Assembly: GCA_937982605.1 (NCBI GenBank)
Contig: CALJLC010000120.1
Location: 1-6,699, forward strand
Reading direction: 5' to 3'
Length of the DNA stretch: 6,699 bases
From: an uncultured Gemmatimonadales bacterium
GTDB lineage: Bacteria; Gemmatimonadota; Gemmatimonadetes; Longimicrobiales; Gaopeijiaceae
Shown piece after piece: positions 1 through 6,699 of this stretch; the first letter of the stretch is position 1; every line of letters begins with the position of its first letter. The position numbers were made by a program, and so were the translations under genes. The notes below the pieces were generated by a model. The model was not told where the DNA came from, did no database searches, and saw only the letters and a list, made by a program, of their open reading frames with translations.

Positions 1-1830
1 GAGATCGCCGAGGCGCAGCAGGTGGGCGACCAGCCCCTGCCGGCCCCGCGCGGGACCGTCTTCGACCGCAACGGTCAGCCGCTGGCCGTGACGCGCGAGC
101 GGGTCCGGGTCAACGTCGCGCCGCGCGAGCTGCGGGACGCCGAAGCCGCGCAGGCGCTCCTGCGCGAGACGCTCGGCATCGGCCAGGGGCGGGCCGGCCG
201 TCTGGTGACGCGCGGACGGTGGAACGTGGCGGGCCTGTACGCCCCGTCCGTGCGCGACCGCCTCGAGGGGGTCCCGGGGATCCACCTCGAGCGCGTCTTC
301 GAGCGCTTCCACCCGCATCGCGATCTGGCGCGGGGCGTGCTCGGCGTCGTCATCGACGAGGCGGGCCGGGGAGGCATCGAGCAGGCGTACGACGCCCTGC
401 TCCGCGGCACTCCGGGCCTCCAGGTGGTGCCCCGGGACAACGTCGGCGCTCCGATCCCCGGTGAGCAGGTGGTCGTGGAGAGCCCGCGCGCCGGCGGCGA
501 AGTCGTGCTGACGATCGACACCAACCTCCAGGAGATCGCCCAGGCGGCGCTCCTGGAAGCCATCGAAGAGCACGAAGCGGTGGGTGGCGACGTGCTCATC
601 ACCGACCCCTACTCGGGGGAGATCCTCGCGCTCTTCTCCATGCGCGAGGGCCACGTCGGCGCGCTGTCCGCGCTCAACGCGCCCTTCGAGCCGGGCTCCA
701 CGCTCAAGCCCTTCACCGTGGCCGGCCTGCTCATGCACGGGCTGGCCGGAATGGCCGACTCGGTCGACGTCGACGACGGTCGCTGGGAAGTGGCGGGGCG
801 CGTCCTCACCGACACGCACACCGAAGGGGTGCTGACGATGCGCGAGGCGATGCGCGAATCGTCGAACGTGGGAATCGCGACGCTCGCGCAGGCGATGTCG
901 CCGGGGCTGCAGTACGAGAACCTGCGAGACTTCGGCTTCGGCACGCGCACCGGTATCGAGCTCCCCGGCGAGGTCCCGGGCACGCTGCGACGCCCCGACC
1001 AGTGGAGCGCGCAGTCGCCCGCGTCGCTGGCCATCGGGTACGAGATCGCGGTCACCCCGCTGCAGATGGTCATGGCGTACGGTGCCCTGGCCAACGGCGG
1101 GACCCTCATGCGCCCGCGGCTCGTGCGCGAGACCCGGAAGGCGGACGCGCTCCCCCTCGACAGCCGGGAGCGGGATGTCCTGCGGGGGGGCGTCGACGAG
1201 CGGACGGCGGAGGCCGTCGGGCGCGCGCTCGAGGACGTCGTGAGGGACGGTACCGGGTCGCTGGCCCGCCTCGGCTCGTTCCGGGTCGCCGGCAAGAGCG
1301 GAACGGCGCGCTTCAGCAGCAACGGCGGCTACCAGCGCGGAGACTACTCGTCCTCCTTCGTCGGCTACTTCCCGGCCGAGCACCCGCAGCTGGTCGTCTT
1401 CGTGAAGCTCGACCGGCCACGCGGCGGCGACTACTACGGCGGCGCGGTCGCCGCCCCGGTGACGCGCGAGACGATGGAGGCCGCGCTGGCCGCCGCACCC
1501 CGTTCGCTGAGCCTCGCCGCGCTGGCCGCGGCGCAGGACGCGCCGACTCCCGTCCCGGTCGACGTCCGGTTCGTGGACGCGCCGTCGCGGCCGCTCCCGC
1601 CCCTCACGGGGGCCGAGGCGCAGGCGCCCGGCAGCTCGGAGCGCTGGGTCACGGTGCCGGACGTGAGCGGCCGCGCGGCCCGGACGGCCATCCGGGATCT
1701 GCACCGCTTCGGGCTGCGGGTGGCCGAGATCGGGTCGGGTGAGGTGGTGCGCACCGTTCCGGCGGCGGGCACGCGGGTGGAGCGGGGCGACACGATTCAC
1801 CTGCGCTACGGACGGACGTCGCATGACTGA
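1..1830 (+). CDS. ftsI: Septal peptidoglycan transpeptidase FtsI (class B penicillin-binding protein) with C-terminal PASTA domain; 5'-truncated
   Basis: This is the cell-division D,D-transpeptidase, which cross-links septal peptidoglycan in the periplasm. The reading frame is open from base 1 with no start, so the cytoplasmic tail and membrane anchor lie upstream. The GTG at 22 is internal, because PBP-like sequence (EIAEAQQ) precedes it. Numbered from base 1, 609 residues are visible. The class B pedestal motif RGTVFDRNG is at 17-25 and the transpeptidase domain runs from about 170 (LTID) to 495. Catalytic motifs are S233-T-L-K236 (bases 697-708), S287-S-N289 (859-867) and K432-S-G-T (from 1294). 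A Pro/Ala-rich linker at about 497-545 leads to one PASTA domain at about 549-605 (WVTVPDVSG...). The segment between GEILAL and FEPGST is about 10 residues shorter than in E. coli FtsI. Position just before murE supports FtsI over PBP2 (MrdA) or a SpoVD-type sporulation PBP, although the PASTA domain recalls SpoVD. The end overlaps murE by 8 bases. Confidence 0.95.
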   Translation, partial: EIAEAQQVGDQPLPAPRGTVFDRNGQPLAVTRERVRVNVAPRELRDAEAAQALLRETLGIGQGRAGRLVTRGRWNVAGLYAPSVRDRLEGVPGIHLERVFERFHPHRDLARGVLGVVIDEAGRGGIEQAYDALLRGTPGLQVVPRDNVGAPIPGEQVVVESPRAGGEVVLTIDTNLQEIAQAALLEAIEEHEAVGGDVLITDPYSGEILALFSMREGHVGALSALNAPFEPGSTLKPFTVAGLLMHGLAGMADSVDVDDGRWEVAGRVLTDTHTEGVLTMREAMRESSNVGIATLAQAMSPGLQYENLRDFGFGTRTGIELPGEVPGTLRRPDQWSAQSPASLAIGYEIAVTPLQMVMAYGALANGGTLMRPRLVRETRKADALPLDSRERDVLRGGVDERTAEAVGRALEDVVRDGTGSLARLGSFRVAGKSGTARFSSNGGYQRGDYSSSFVGYFPAEHPQLVVFVKLDRPRGGDYYGGAVAAPVTRETMEAALAAAPRSLSLAALAAAQDAPTPVPVDVRFVDAPSRPLPPLTGAEAQAPGSSERWVTVPDVSGRAARTAIRDLHRFGLRVAEIGSGEVVRTVPAAGTRVERGDTIHLRYGRTSHD

Positions 1831-3298
1831 CGCCGCCCGCACCGTCGCCGCCTTGGGCCACGTCCTCCGGTCCGCCGACCTGCTCGTCGAGCTGCGCGGC
1901 GCGGAGGACGTAGCGGTTGGGGGCGTGTCGCACGATTCGCGCGCGGTGGGCCCGGACGACCTCTTCCTGGCGTGGGTCGGCACGGGGGTGGACGCGCACG
2001 ACTTCGTCGGTGAAGCGGTACGGAAAGGCGCGGCCGCGGCCGTCGTCGAGCGCGCGGTCGACGTCGACGTGCCGCAGCTCGTCGTGCGCAACGGCCGCCG
2101 GGCCGCCGCGCTCGCCGCCGACGCCGTGCTCGGCTCCCCCAGCCGCGACATGCTCGTCGTCGGCGTCACGGGCACGAACGGGAAGACGACCACGTCGCTC
2201 CTGTCCCGGCACCTGCTCGCCGCCGAGATGAAGACGGCGGTCATCGGGACGCTCGGCGTGGTCGACGACGACGGCGTGCGCCCGGGCACCGAGGGGCTCA
2301 CCACCCCGGGTCCGGTTCAGGTGGCGGTCTGGCTCCGCGACCTCGCCGACGGGGGCACGGCGGCCGTCGTGCTCGAGGCGTCGTCGCACGCGCTGGAGCA
2401 GCACCGACTCGACGGTGTCGCCTTCGACATCGGAGCCTTCACGAACCTCACGCAGGACCACCTCGACTACCACGGGGACATGGAGGCGTACCGGCGCTCC
2501 AAGGCCCGCCTGGTGGATCTGGTGGCCGCCGACGGCACGATCGTCGTCAACGCCGACGACCGGGCGTGGGCCGGGCTCGCCACCGGCGGACGACGGCGGG
2601 TGAGCTTCGGCATCGACGCCGAGGCGGACGTGAGGGCGACCGGGCTGGAGATGGGCCCGGCGGGCACCACGTTCACCCTCCACGCGGAGGGCCGGAGCCA
2701 CGAGGCGCGCCTTCCCCTCGTCGGCCGCTACAACGTGCACAACGCCCTCGCCGCGCTCTGCGTGGGGCGGGGCGCCGGGGTGCCGATGGAGCGGCTCGTC
2801 GCGCGTCTGGCGGAGGCCTCCCCCGTGGCGGGTCGCCTCGAGGCGGTCGTGACGGAGCCGTTCACCGTCTTCGTCGATTTTGCCCACACGCCCGACGCGC
2901 TCGCAAACGCGCTCGCCGCGGTGAAGCCGCTCACGCGCGGACGACTCATCTCGGTCTTCGGCGCGGGAGGCGACCGCGACCCCACGAAGCGCGCGCCGAT
3001 GGGCGCCGCGGTCGGGGCCGTCGCGGACGTCGTCATCGTCACGTCGGACAACCCGCGCACCGAGGATCCGGACGCCATCATCGACGACGTCGTCGAAGGC
3101 CTCGCCGGAGTGGAGTACCTCCGCTTCGCCGACCGGCGCGAGGCGATCGACGCCGCCATCGCCATGGCCGAGCCGGGGGATACGATCGTCCTCACCGGCA
3201 AGGGTCACGAGAGCTACCAGGTCATCGGGACCGAGAAGCTCCCCTTCGACGAGCACCGGATCGTGCGCGACGCGCTTCGCGCCCGGGGGAAGGCATGA
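1823..3298 (+). CDS. murE: UDP-N-acetylmuramoyl-L-alanyl-D-glutamate--2,6-diaminopimelate ligase
   Basis: This cytoplasmic ATP-dependent ligase adds meso-diaminopimelate to UDP-MurNAc-L-Ala-D-Glu, the third amino acid step of the peptidoglycan stem. The product is 491 residues, normal for the family. The N-terminal UDP-binding domain has SHDSR at 36-40. The central domain has the P-loop GVTGTNGKTTT at 114-124 (K121), TTPGP at 160-164, EASSHAL at 185-191 and NLTQDHLDYHG at 208-218, with K227 as the likely carbamylated lysine. The C-terminal domain has DFAHTPD at 352-358, GAGGDRD at 380-386, the DAP-specific DNPR at 409-412 and GKGHE at 459-463. DNPR argues against lysine-adding MurE. An in-frame ATG at 1739 would add 28 Arg/Cys-rich residues unlike the family and lie deep in ftsI. 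ATG 1823 gives a normal N-terminus and an ATGACTGA junction with the ftsI stop. The ribosome site is weak (GGACGG at 1810-1815), so coupling to ftsI translation is likely. Confidence 0.97.
   Translation: MTDAARTVAALGHVLRSADLLVELRGAEDVAVGGVSHDSRAVGPDDLFLAWVGTGVDAHDFVGEAVRKGAAAAVVERAVDVDVPQLVVRNGRRAAALAADAVLGSPSRDMLVVGVTGTNGKTTTSLLSRHLLAAEMKTAVIGTLGVVDDDGVRPGTEGLTTPGPVQVAVWLRDLADGGTAAVVLEASSHALEQHRLDGVAFDIGAFTNLTQDHLDYHGDMEAYRRSKARLVDLVAADGTIVVNADDRAWAGLATGGRRRVSFGIDAEADVRATGLEMGPAGTTFTLHAEGRSHEARLPLVGRYNVHNALAALCVGRGAGVPMERLVARLAEASPVAGRLEAVVTEPFTVFVDFAHTPDALANALAAVKPLTRGRLISVFGAGGDRDPTKRAPMGAAVGAVADVVIVTSDNPRTEDPDAIIDDVVEGLAGVEYLRFADRREAIDAAIAMAEPGDTIVLTGKGHESYQVIGTEKLPFDEHRIVRDALRARGKA
3285..3293 (+). 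promoter_or_regulatory. Probable ribosome binding site of murF
   Basis: A purine run, GGGGGAAGG, lies inside the last codons of murE just before the ATG at 3295. The G-run part has about 4 bases of spacing, which is short but workable. It supports ATG 3295 as the murF start rather than any upstream in-frame codon. It is not a perfect anti-16S match, so the ATGA overlap with murE probably contributes through re-initiation. Confidence 0.5.
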
Positions 3299-4716
3299 CG
3301 GCGTTCGCCTGGACCGACGCCGACGTGCGGCGCGCCCTCGGCCTGCGCGTCGAGCTCGCCGAGCCCGAGCTCGTCTACGAGCGGGTCTGCACGGACTCCC
3401 GCTCGGTCCGGGAGGGCGACCTGTACGTGGCGCTGGTGGGTGAGCGCTTCGACGGGCACGACTTCGTGGCCGATGCGCTGGCCAGTGGCGCCGTCGGCGC
3501 CGTGGTGTCGCGTCAGCCCGCCGACGACTCCATGTCGCGCCTCTACCCGGTGGACGACACGCTCGTGGCGCTCGGCCGTCTGGCGGCGTACCGCCGGGCG
3601 CGGCTCGAGGTCCCGGTCGTGGCGATCACCGGCTCGGCGGGCAAGACGTCGACGAAGGAGATGGCCGCCGCCGCGCTCGGGTCGACGCTCTCGGTCCACG
3701 CGACCCGCGGCAACCTGAACAACCGCATCGGCATGCCGCAGACGCTCCTGGACGCGCCCACCGACGCCGAGGTCGTGGTGCTCGAGCTCGGGACGAACGA
3801 GCCCGGCGAGATCGCGACCCTGGCCGAAATCGCGCGCCCGGACGTGGCCATCGTCACAACGGTGGGCGAGAGCCACCTCGAGAAGCTCGGCTCGCTGGAG
3901 GGGGTCCTGCGAGAGAAGCTCGACATCCTCCGCCACCTGGCCGAGGGCGGGAGCTGCATCGTCGGGGACGAGCCACCCGTGCTCGCGGAGCGCGCCCGCG
4001 CCCTCTGCCCGCGCGTGCGCGTGATCGGCTGGAGCGATCGGGCCGACGCGACCGACCGTCCCGACCACGCCGAGGTCGACGTCTTCGGGCGTTACACCTT
4101 CGAGTGGAAGGGACACCGGGTGTCCGTGCCCATGCCCGGCCGCCACGCGGTCTCGAACGCGCTCATCGCCCTGACCGTCAGCGAAGTGCTCGGCGTGCCC
4201 CCGAAGGACGCCATCCGCGGAGTGGCCGCCGCCCGGGCGGGGTCGATGCGCGGGGAGCTCCGCCGTATCGGATCGCTGACCGTCGTCGTCGATTGCTACA
4301 ACGCCAATCCGCAGAGCGTGCGCGCGTCCCTGGACGTCCTCGACGAGCAGGGCGTCGCGGCGCGCAAGGTCGCCGTGCTGGGCTCCATGCTCGAGCTCGG
4401 GGACCGTTCCGCGGCGCTCCACGCCGAGGTCCTGGCCGACGCCCTCGGCCGCGAGCTGGACCTGATCGCGGCTACCGGAGCTTTCGCCGACGCCGCCGAG
4501 GGGATCTCCGACCCCCGCCTCATCGTCTCCGACGACTGGCGCGCCGCCTGGCCCTCGCTCTCGGCACGGCTGGAAGGCGACGAGATCATCCTCCTGAAGG
4601 CGTCCCGCGGGATCGCTCTGGAGGGGATGCTGCCGCTCCTGGAATCGGAGTTCGGAGAAGACGCGGGCGGCGCCACCGTGGCCGCCGACTTCGGCCCCCG
4701 GGCGGTGGAGGTCTGA
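3295..4716 (+). CDS. murF: UDP-N-acetylmuramoyl-tripeptide--D-alanyl-D-alanine ligase
   Basis: This cytoplasmic ATP-dependent ligase joins D-Ala-D-Ala to UDP-MurNAc-tripeptide, completing the pentapeptide precursor. The product is 473 residues, slightly longer than E. coli MurF (about 452). The N-terminal substrate-binding part has CTDSRSV at 32-38 and a GDLYVAL strand. The ATPase domain carries the P-loop ITGSAGKTSTK at 111-121 (K117), GNLNNRIGMP at 139-148, ELGTNEPGEI at 164-173 and GESHLEKLGS at 191-200. The C-terminal part has GRHAVSNAL at 282-290, the family signature DCYNANP at 333-339, LGSMLELG at 362-369 and LLKASRG at 433-439. The last 20 or so residues, after LPLLE, are an acidic/Ala/Gly tail with no recognised motif. 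The same frame is open back to 2566, but that stretch is an Arg-rich shadow of murE. ATG 3295 fits the family, the preceding purine run and the ATGA overlap with the murE stop. Confidence 0.97.
   Translation: MTAFAWTDADVRRALGLRVELAEPELVYERVCTDSRSVREGDLYVALVGERFDGHDFVADALASGAVGAVVSRQPADDSMSRLYPVDDTLVALGRLAAYRRARLEVPVVAITGSAGKTSTKEMAAAALGSTLSVHATRGNLNNRIGMPQTLLDAPTDAEVVVLELGTNEPGEIATLAEIARPDVAIVTTVGESHLEKLGSLEGVLREKLDILRHLAEGGSCIVGDEPPVLAERARALCPRVRVIGWSDRADATDRPDHAEVDVFGRYTFEWKGHRVSVPMPGRHAVSNALIALTVSEVLGVPPKDAIRGVAAARAGSMRGELRRIGSLTVVVDCYNANPQSVRASLDVLDEQGVAARKVAVLGSMLELGDRSAALHAEVLADALGRELDLIAATGAFADAAEGISDPRLIVSDDWRAAWPSLSARLEGDEIILLKASRGIALEGMLPLLESEFGEDAGGATVAADFGPRAVEV
4705..4711 (+). 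promoter_or_regulatory. Ribosome binding site of mraY
   Basis: GTGGAGG, containing the GGAGG core at 4707-4711, lies 4 bases before the ATG at 4716, within the end of murF. It is the clearest Shine-Dalgarno match in the window. It fixes the mraY start at the TGATG junction, although the same frame is open back to 4104. Confidence 0.7.
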
Positions 4717-5822
4717 TGCTCTACCACCTCCTCCCCGGGCTGACCGAGCTCCACCAGATCTTCAACGTCTTCGTGTACATCTCGTTCCGGACGGCCGGCG
4801 CGGTCGTGACGTCGCTGATCGTGGCGTTCGTCTTCGGGCCGGCGATCGTGCGACGCCTCCACCTGGCCAACGTCGGCCAGGTCGTCCGCGAGATCGGACC
4901 CGAGTCCCACCTGTCCAAGTCCGGCACGCCGACGATGGGCGGGCTCATCATCATCGCGGCCGCGACCTCGTCGACGCTCCTCTGGGCTCGGCTCGACAAC
5001 TGGTACACGATCCTGGCCGTGGTCTCGCTGCTCTGGATGGGCGCGATCGGCTTCCTCGACGACTGGCTCAAGGTCGTCCAGGGGAAGACCCGCGGCCTGG
5101 TGGCGCGCTACAAGATGATCGGGCAGTGGACCTTCGGGCTCGCCTTGGGGGCCTTCCTGCTCTGGAACCCGGTCTCGTCGCACCCGACCACCTGGACGAC
5201 CGTCCCGTTCTTCGCGGACTACGCCGCCGCCTTCTCGGCGCCCGTCTTCATCGTCTTCACCGGCATCGTCGTCTCGGGATCGTCCAATGCCGTGAATCTG
5301 ACCGATGGCCTCGACGGGCTCGCGGCGGGGCTGACGGCGATCTCCGCGGCCACGATGGGCGTCTTCGCCTACGTGGCCGGACGCACGGACATGAGCCGCT
5401 ACCTCGGCTTCTTCTACCTCGAGGGGGCGGGGGAGCTGACGATCTTCGCGTTCGCGCTCGCCGGCGCCGCGCTCGGCTTCCTCTGGTTCAACGCGCACCC
5501 GGCCGAGGTCTTCATGGGAGACACCGGGTCGCTGGCGCTGGGTGGAGCGCTGGGCGTGATGGCGATCCTGCTCAAGGCGCGGTTCCTTCTCGTCATAGTC
5601 GGTGGTGTGTTCGTGCTCGAAACGCTCTCGGTGATCGTGCAGAAGGGCTGGTTCAAGTACACGAAGCGGAGGTTCGGAGAGGGTCGGCGCGTCTTCAGGA
5701 TGGCCCCCATCCACCACCACTTCGAGAAGCTCGGATGGTCCGAGCCCAAGGTCGTGATCCGTTTCTGGATCCTCGGCGTCCTGTTCGCGATGGTCGCGTT
5801 CAGCACGCTCAAGGTCCGGTGA
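4716..5822 (+). CDS. mraY: Phospho-N-acetylmuramoyl-pentapeptide-transferase
   Basis: This integral membrane enzyme transfers phospho-MurNAc-pentapeptide from UDP to undecaprenyl phosphate, making lipid I on the cytoplasmic face. The product is 368 residues, close to the usual 360. The sequence alternates hydrophobic segments with short polar loops, as expected for a ten-helix fold. The first is at about 23-43, others are near 75-90, 98-114, 137-150, 174-187, 205-220, 241-258 and 275-305, and the last is at about 348-365. Active-site signatures are all present: D115-D116 in FLDDWLK, K133, NLTDGLDGLAAG at 194-205, NAHPAEVFMGDTGS at 259-272 with D269, and the HHHFE motif at 333-337. D115, D116 and K133 fall at the same numbers as the catalytic residues I recall for E. 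coli MraY. The start is set by a good ribosome site and the one-base TGATG overlap with murF. WecA-type relatives are excluded by the HHHFE motif and the gene context. Confidence 0.98.
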   Translation: MLYHLLPGLTELHQIFNVFVYISFRTAGAVVTSLIVAFVFGPAIVRRLHLANVGQVVREIGPESHLSKSGTPTMGGLIIIAAATSSTLLWARLDNWYTILAVVSLLWMGAIGFLDDWLKVVQGKTRGLVARYKMIGQWTFGLALGAFLLWNPVSSHPTTWTTVPFFADYAAAFSAPVFIVFTGIVVSGSSNAVNLTDGLDGLAAGLTAISAATMGVFAYVAGRTDMSRYLGFFYLEGAGELTIFAFALAGAALGFLWFNAHPAEVFMGDTGSLALGGALGVMAILLKARFLLVIVGGVFVLETLSVIVQKGWFKYTKRRFGEGRRVFRMAPIHHHFEKLGWSEPKVVIRFWILGVLFAMVAFSTLKVR

Positions 5823-5862
5823 GCGGATACGATGCGATCGGCGTGCTCGGGATGCGTGATCG
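5823..5862 (+). other. Short spacer between mraY and murD
   Basis: These 40 bases are the only non-overlapping gap in the window. GATGCG occurs twice exactly 20 bases apart (5831 and 5851). A 4-bp stem with a 3-base loop (CGAT-GCG-ATCG, 5830-5840) is too weak for a terminator, and no T-run follows. There is no good Shine-Dalgarno sequence; the best candidate is GGGA at 5849-5852, about 10 bases before the murD ATG. I see no -35/-10 promoter pair. The operon therefore most likely reads straight through. Confidence 0.6.
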
Positions 5863-6699
5863 ATGGATCTGACCGGAATCGAGGTTGCCGTCATCGGCCT
5901 GGGGGCGAGCGGGTTCGCCGCCGCCCGCCTGGCCGCTGAGAAAGGAGGAGACGTCTATGTCTCGGAAGCGCGTACGGATGATGCAGCTGCAGCTCGTGGA
6001 GCCGACCTGGGAGATGCCGGGATCGACGTCGAGCTGGGAGGACACGACATCGAACGGGTGGCGAACGCCGGACTCGTCGTCGCCTCGCCCGGAATCCCCC
6101 CGGACGCTCCGGTGCTCCGCGCGCTCGCGGAGCGGGGAGTCCGCTGGATCTCGGAACCCGAGCTCGCCGCACGGTTCCTCCCTGGTTCACTGATCGCGGT
6201 CACCGGGACGAATGGGAAGACGACCACCACGCTTCTGGTCGACCACCTCCTGCGCGCGTCGGGCATCCGCTCGGCGGCCGGCGGGAACGTGGGCGGCGGG
6301 CTCGCGCCCGCGGCCTCGGATCTCGCTCGTTCCGGTATCCCGTACGACTGGGTGGTGCTCGAGATGAGCTCCTTCCAGCTCTCCGGCGTGGACACGTTCC
6401 GCCCCGACATCGGGGTCGTGACCAACCTCTCCCCGGACCATCTCGACCGGTACGAGAGCGTCGGAGCCTACTACGCGGACAAGGCGCGTCTCTTCGACAA
6501 CGCCGACGACGACAGCGCCTGGGTGCTGCCGTGGGGCGACGAGGCGGTGGGGCGGCTGGCGGCCGACGCCGCGGGCCGGCGCTTCTACTTCGACGGGCCG
6601 ACCGTCCACACGGGCACCGCGACCGCGCCGGGCAACCGGGCGGGCCCCGGGCCCGCGCACGCCACCGCGGACGAGCGTACGCTCGGCGAGGGGCTCGGC
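5863..6699 (+). CDS. murD: UDP-N-acetylmuramoylalanine--D-glutamate ligase; 3'-truncated
   Basis: This cytoplasmic ATP-dependent ligase adds D-glutamate to UDP-MurNAc-L-Ala, the step before MurE. The frame runs off the window after 279 residues, so the last part of the central domain and the C-terminal domain are missing. The Rossmann-like N-terminus has AVIGLGASGFAAARL at 9-23, then SPGIP at 75-79 and SEPEL at 97-101. The ATPase domain has the P-loop GTNGKTTTT at 115-123 (K119), GGNVG at 140-144, LEMSSFQL at 166-173 (E167) and NLSPDHLDRY at 188-197. K207 in ADKARL is the likely carbamylated lysine. ATG 5863 is well fixed: an in-frame TGA sits at 5857-5859, and MDLTGIEVAVIGLG is a typical MurD start. 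The ribosome site is weak. Residues about 246-268 are rich in Gly, Ala, Pro and Thr and do not resemble the usual central-domain strands. Confidence 0.96.
   Translation, partial: MDLTGIEVAVIGLGASGFAAARLAAEKGGDVYVSEARTDDAAAARGADLGDAGIDVELGGHDIERVANAGLVVASPGIPPDAPVLRALAERGVRWISEPELAARFLPGSLIAVTGTNGKTTTTLLVDHLLRASGIRSAAGGNVGGGLAPAASDLARSGIPYDWVVLEMSSFQLSGVDTFRPDIGVVTNLSPDHLDRYESVGAYYADKARLFDNADDDSAWVLPWGDEAVGRLAADAAGRRFYFDGPTVHTGTATAPGNRAGPGPAHATADERTLGEGLG

Noticed and set aside
1739..1822. Upstream ATG extension of murE
   Set aside because: The extra 28 residues are Arg/Cys-rich, are out-of-frame translation of the ftsI PASTA domain, and have no counterpart in MurE. ATG 1823 fits better.
1649..3256. 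535-codon open frame on the minus strand opposite murE
   Set aside because: Its translation is dominated by Arg, Gly, Asp, His and Val with no recognisable domain, and it lies wholly opposite ftsI/murE, whose family motifs are complete. It is a GC-rich antisense shadow.
2566..3294. Long upstream extension of the murF frame, suggesting a 716-residue fusion
   Set aside because: The extension is an Arg/Gly-rich shadow of murE; MurF homology starts at ATG 3295.
3214..4422. 402-codon open frame on the minus strand opposite murF
   Set aside because: Same shadow pattern; the plus strand carries a full set of MurF motifs through this region.
4104..4715. Long upstream extension of the mraY frame
   Set aside because: An Arg-rich shadow of murF; MraY begins at ATG 4716 behind a good ribosome site.
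5823..5862. Internal promoter or terminator between mraY and murD
   Set aside because: Only 40 bases, no -35/-10 pair at sensible spacing, no strong stem and no T-tract.
4296..5894. 532-codon open frame on the minus strand opposite murF and mraY
   Set aside because: Charged, repetitive Arg/Glu/Asp/His composition with no motif; it mirrors conserved mraY codons. Antisense shadow.
6640..6656. GC-rich hairpin (GCGGGCC, 3-base loop, GGCCCGC) as a possible terminator
   Set aside because: It lies inside the murD coding frame and no T-run follows; better explained by local GC-rich coding sequence.

Overview
The window is a GC-rich (about 70% by eye), gene-dense piece of a bacterial division and cell wall (dcw) cluster. 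All genes are on the + strand: 3' part of ftsI (pbp), then murE, murF, mraY and the 5' part of murD. This is the order of the classic proteobacterial-type dcw cluster. Both end genes are cut by the window edges. There are no RNA genes, mobile elements, CRISPR arrays, terminators or convincing promoters, and no gene-free stretch longer than 40 bases.

Organism: a bacterium with meso-diaminopimelate (A1-gamma type) peptidoglycan, judged from the DNPR specificity motif in MurE. The high GC, an FtsI ending in one PASTA domain, and an unusually short loop before the FtsI active-site serine suggest Gemmatimonadota or another high-GC lineage with a PASTA-bearing FtsI. That placement is from memory and general impression, not a search, so treat it as tentative. 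Myxococcota-like lineages are an alternative.

Layout: 1-1830 ftsI (N-terminus missing); 1823-3298 murE, overlapping ftsI by 8 bases; 3295-4716 murF, overlapping murE by 4 (ATGA); 4716-5822 mraY, sharing one base with murF (TGATG); a 40-base spacer; 5863-6699 murD (C-terminus missing). The chain of overlapping stop/start codons implies one polycistronic message with translational coupling.

Pathway: MurD, MurE and MurF are cytoplasmic ATP-dependent amide ligases. In order, they add D-Glu, meso-DAP and D-Ala-D-Ala to UDP-MurNAc-L-Ala. MraY moves the finished phospho-MurNAc-pentapeptide onto undecaprenyl phosphate at the membrane to make lipid I. FtsI is the septal transpeptidase that cross-links the exported product. 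All expected catalytic motifs are visible and the three complete genes have normal lengths. I see ordinary core housekeeping DNA here and no evidence for an undescribed system; the findings are modest variations on known themes.
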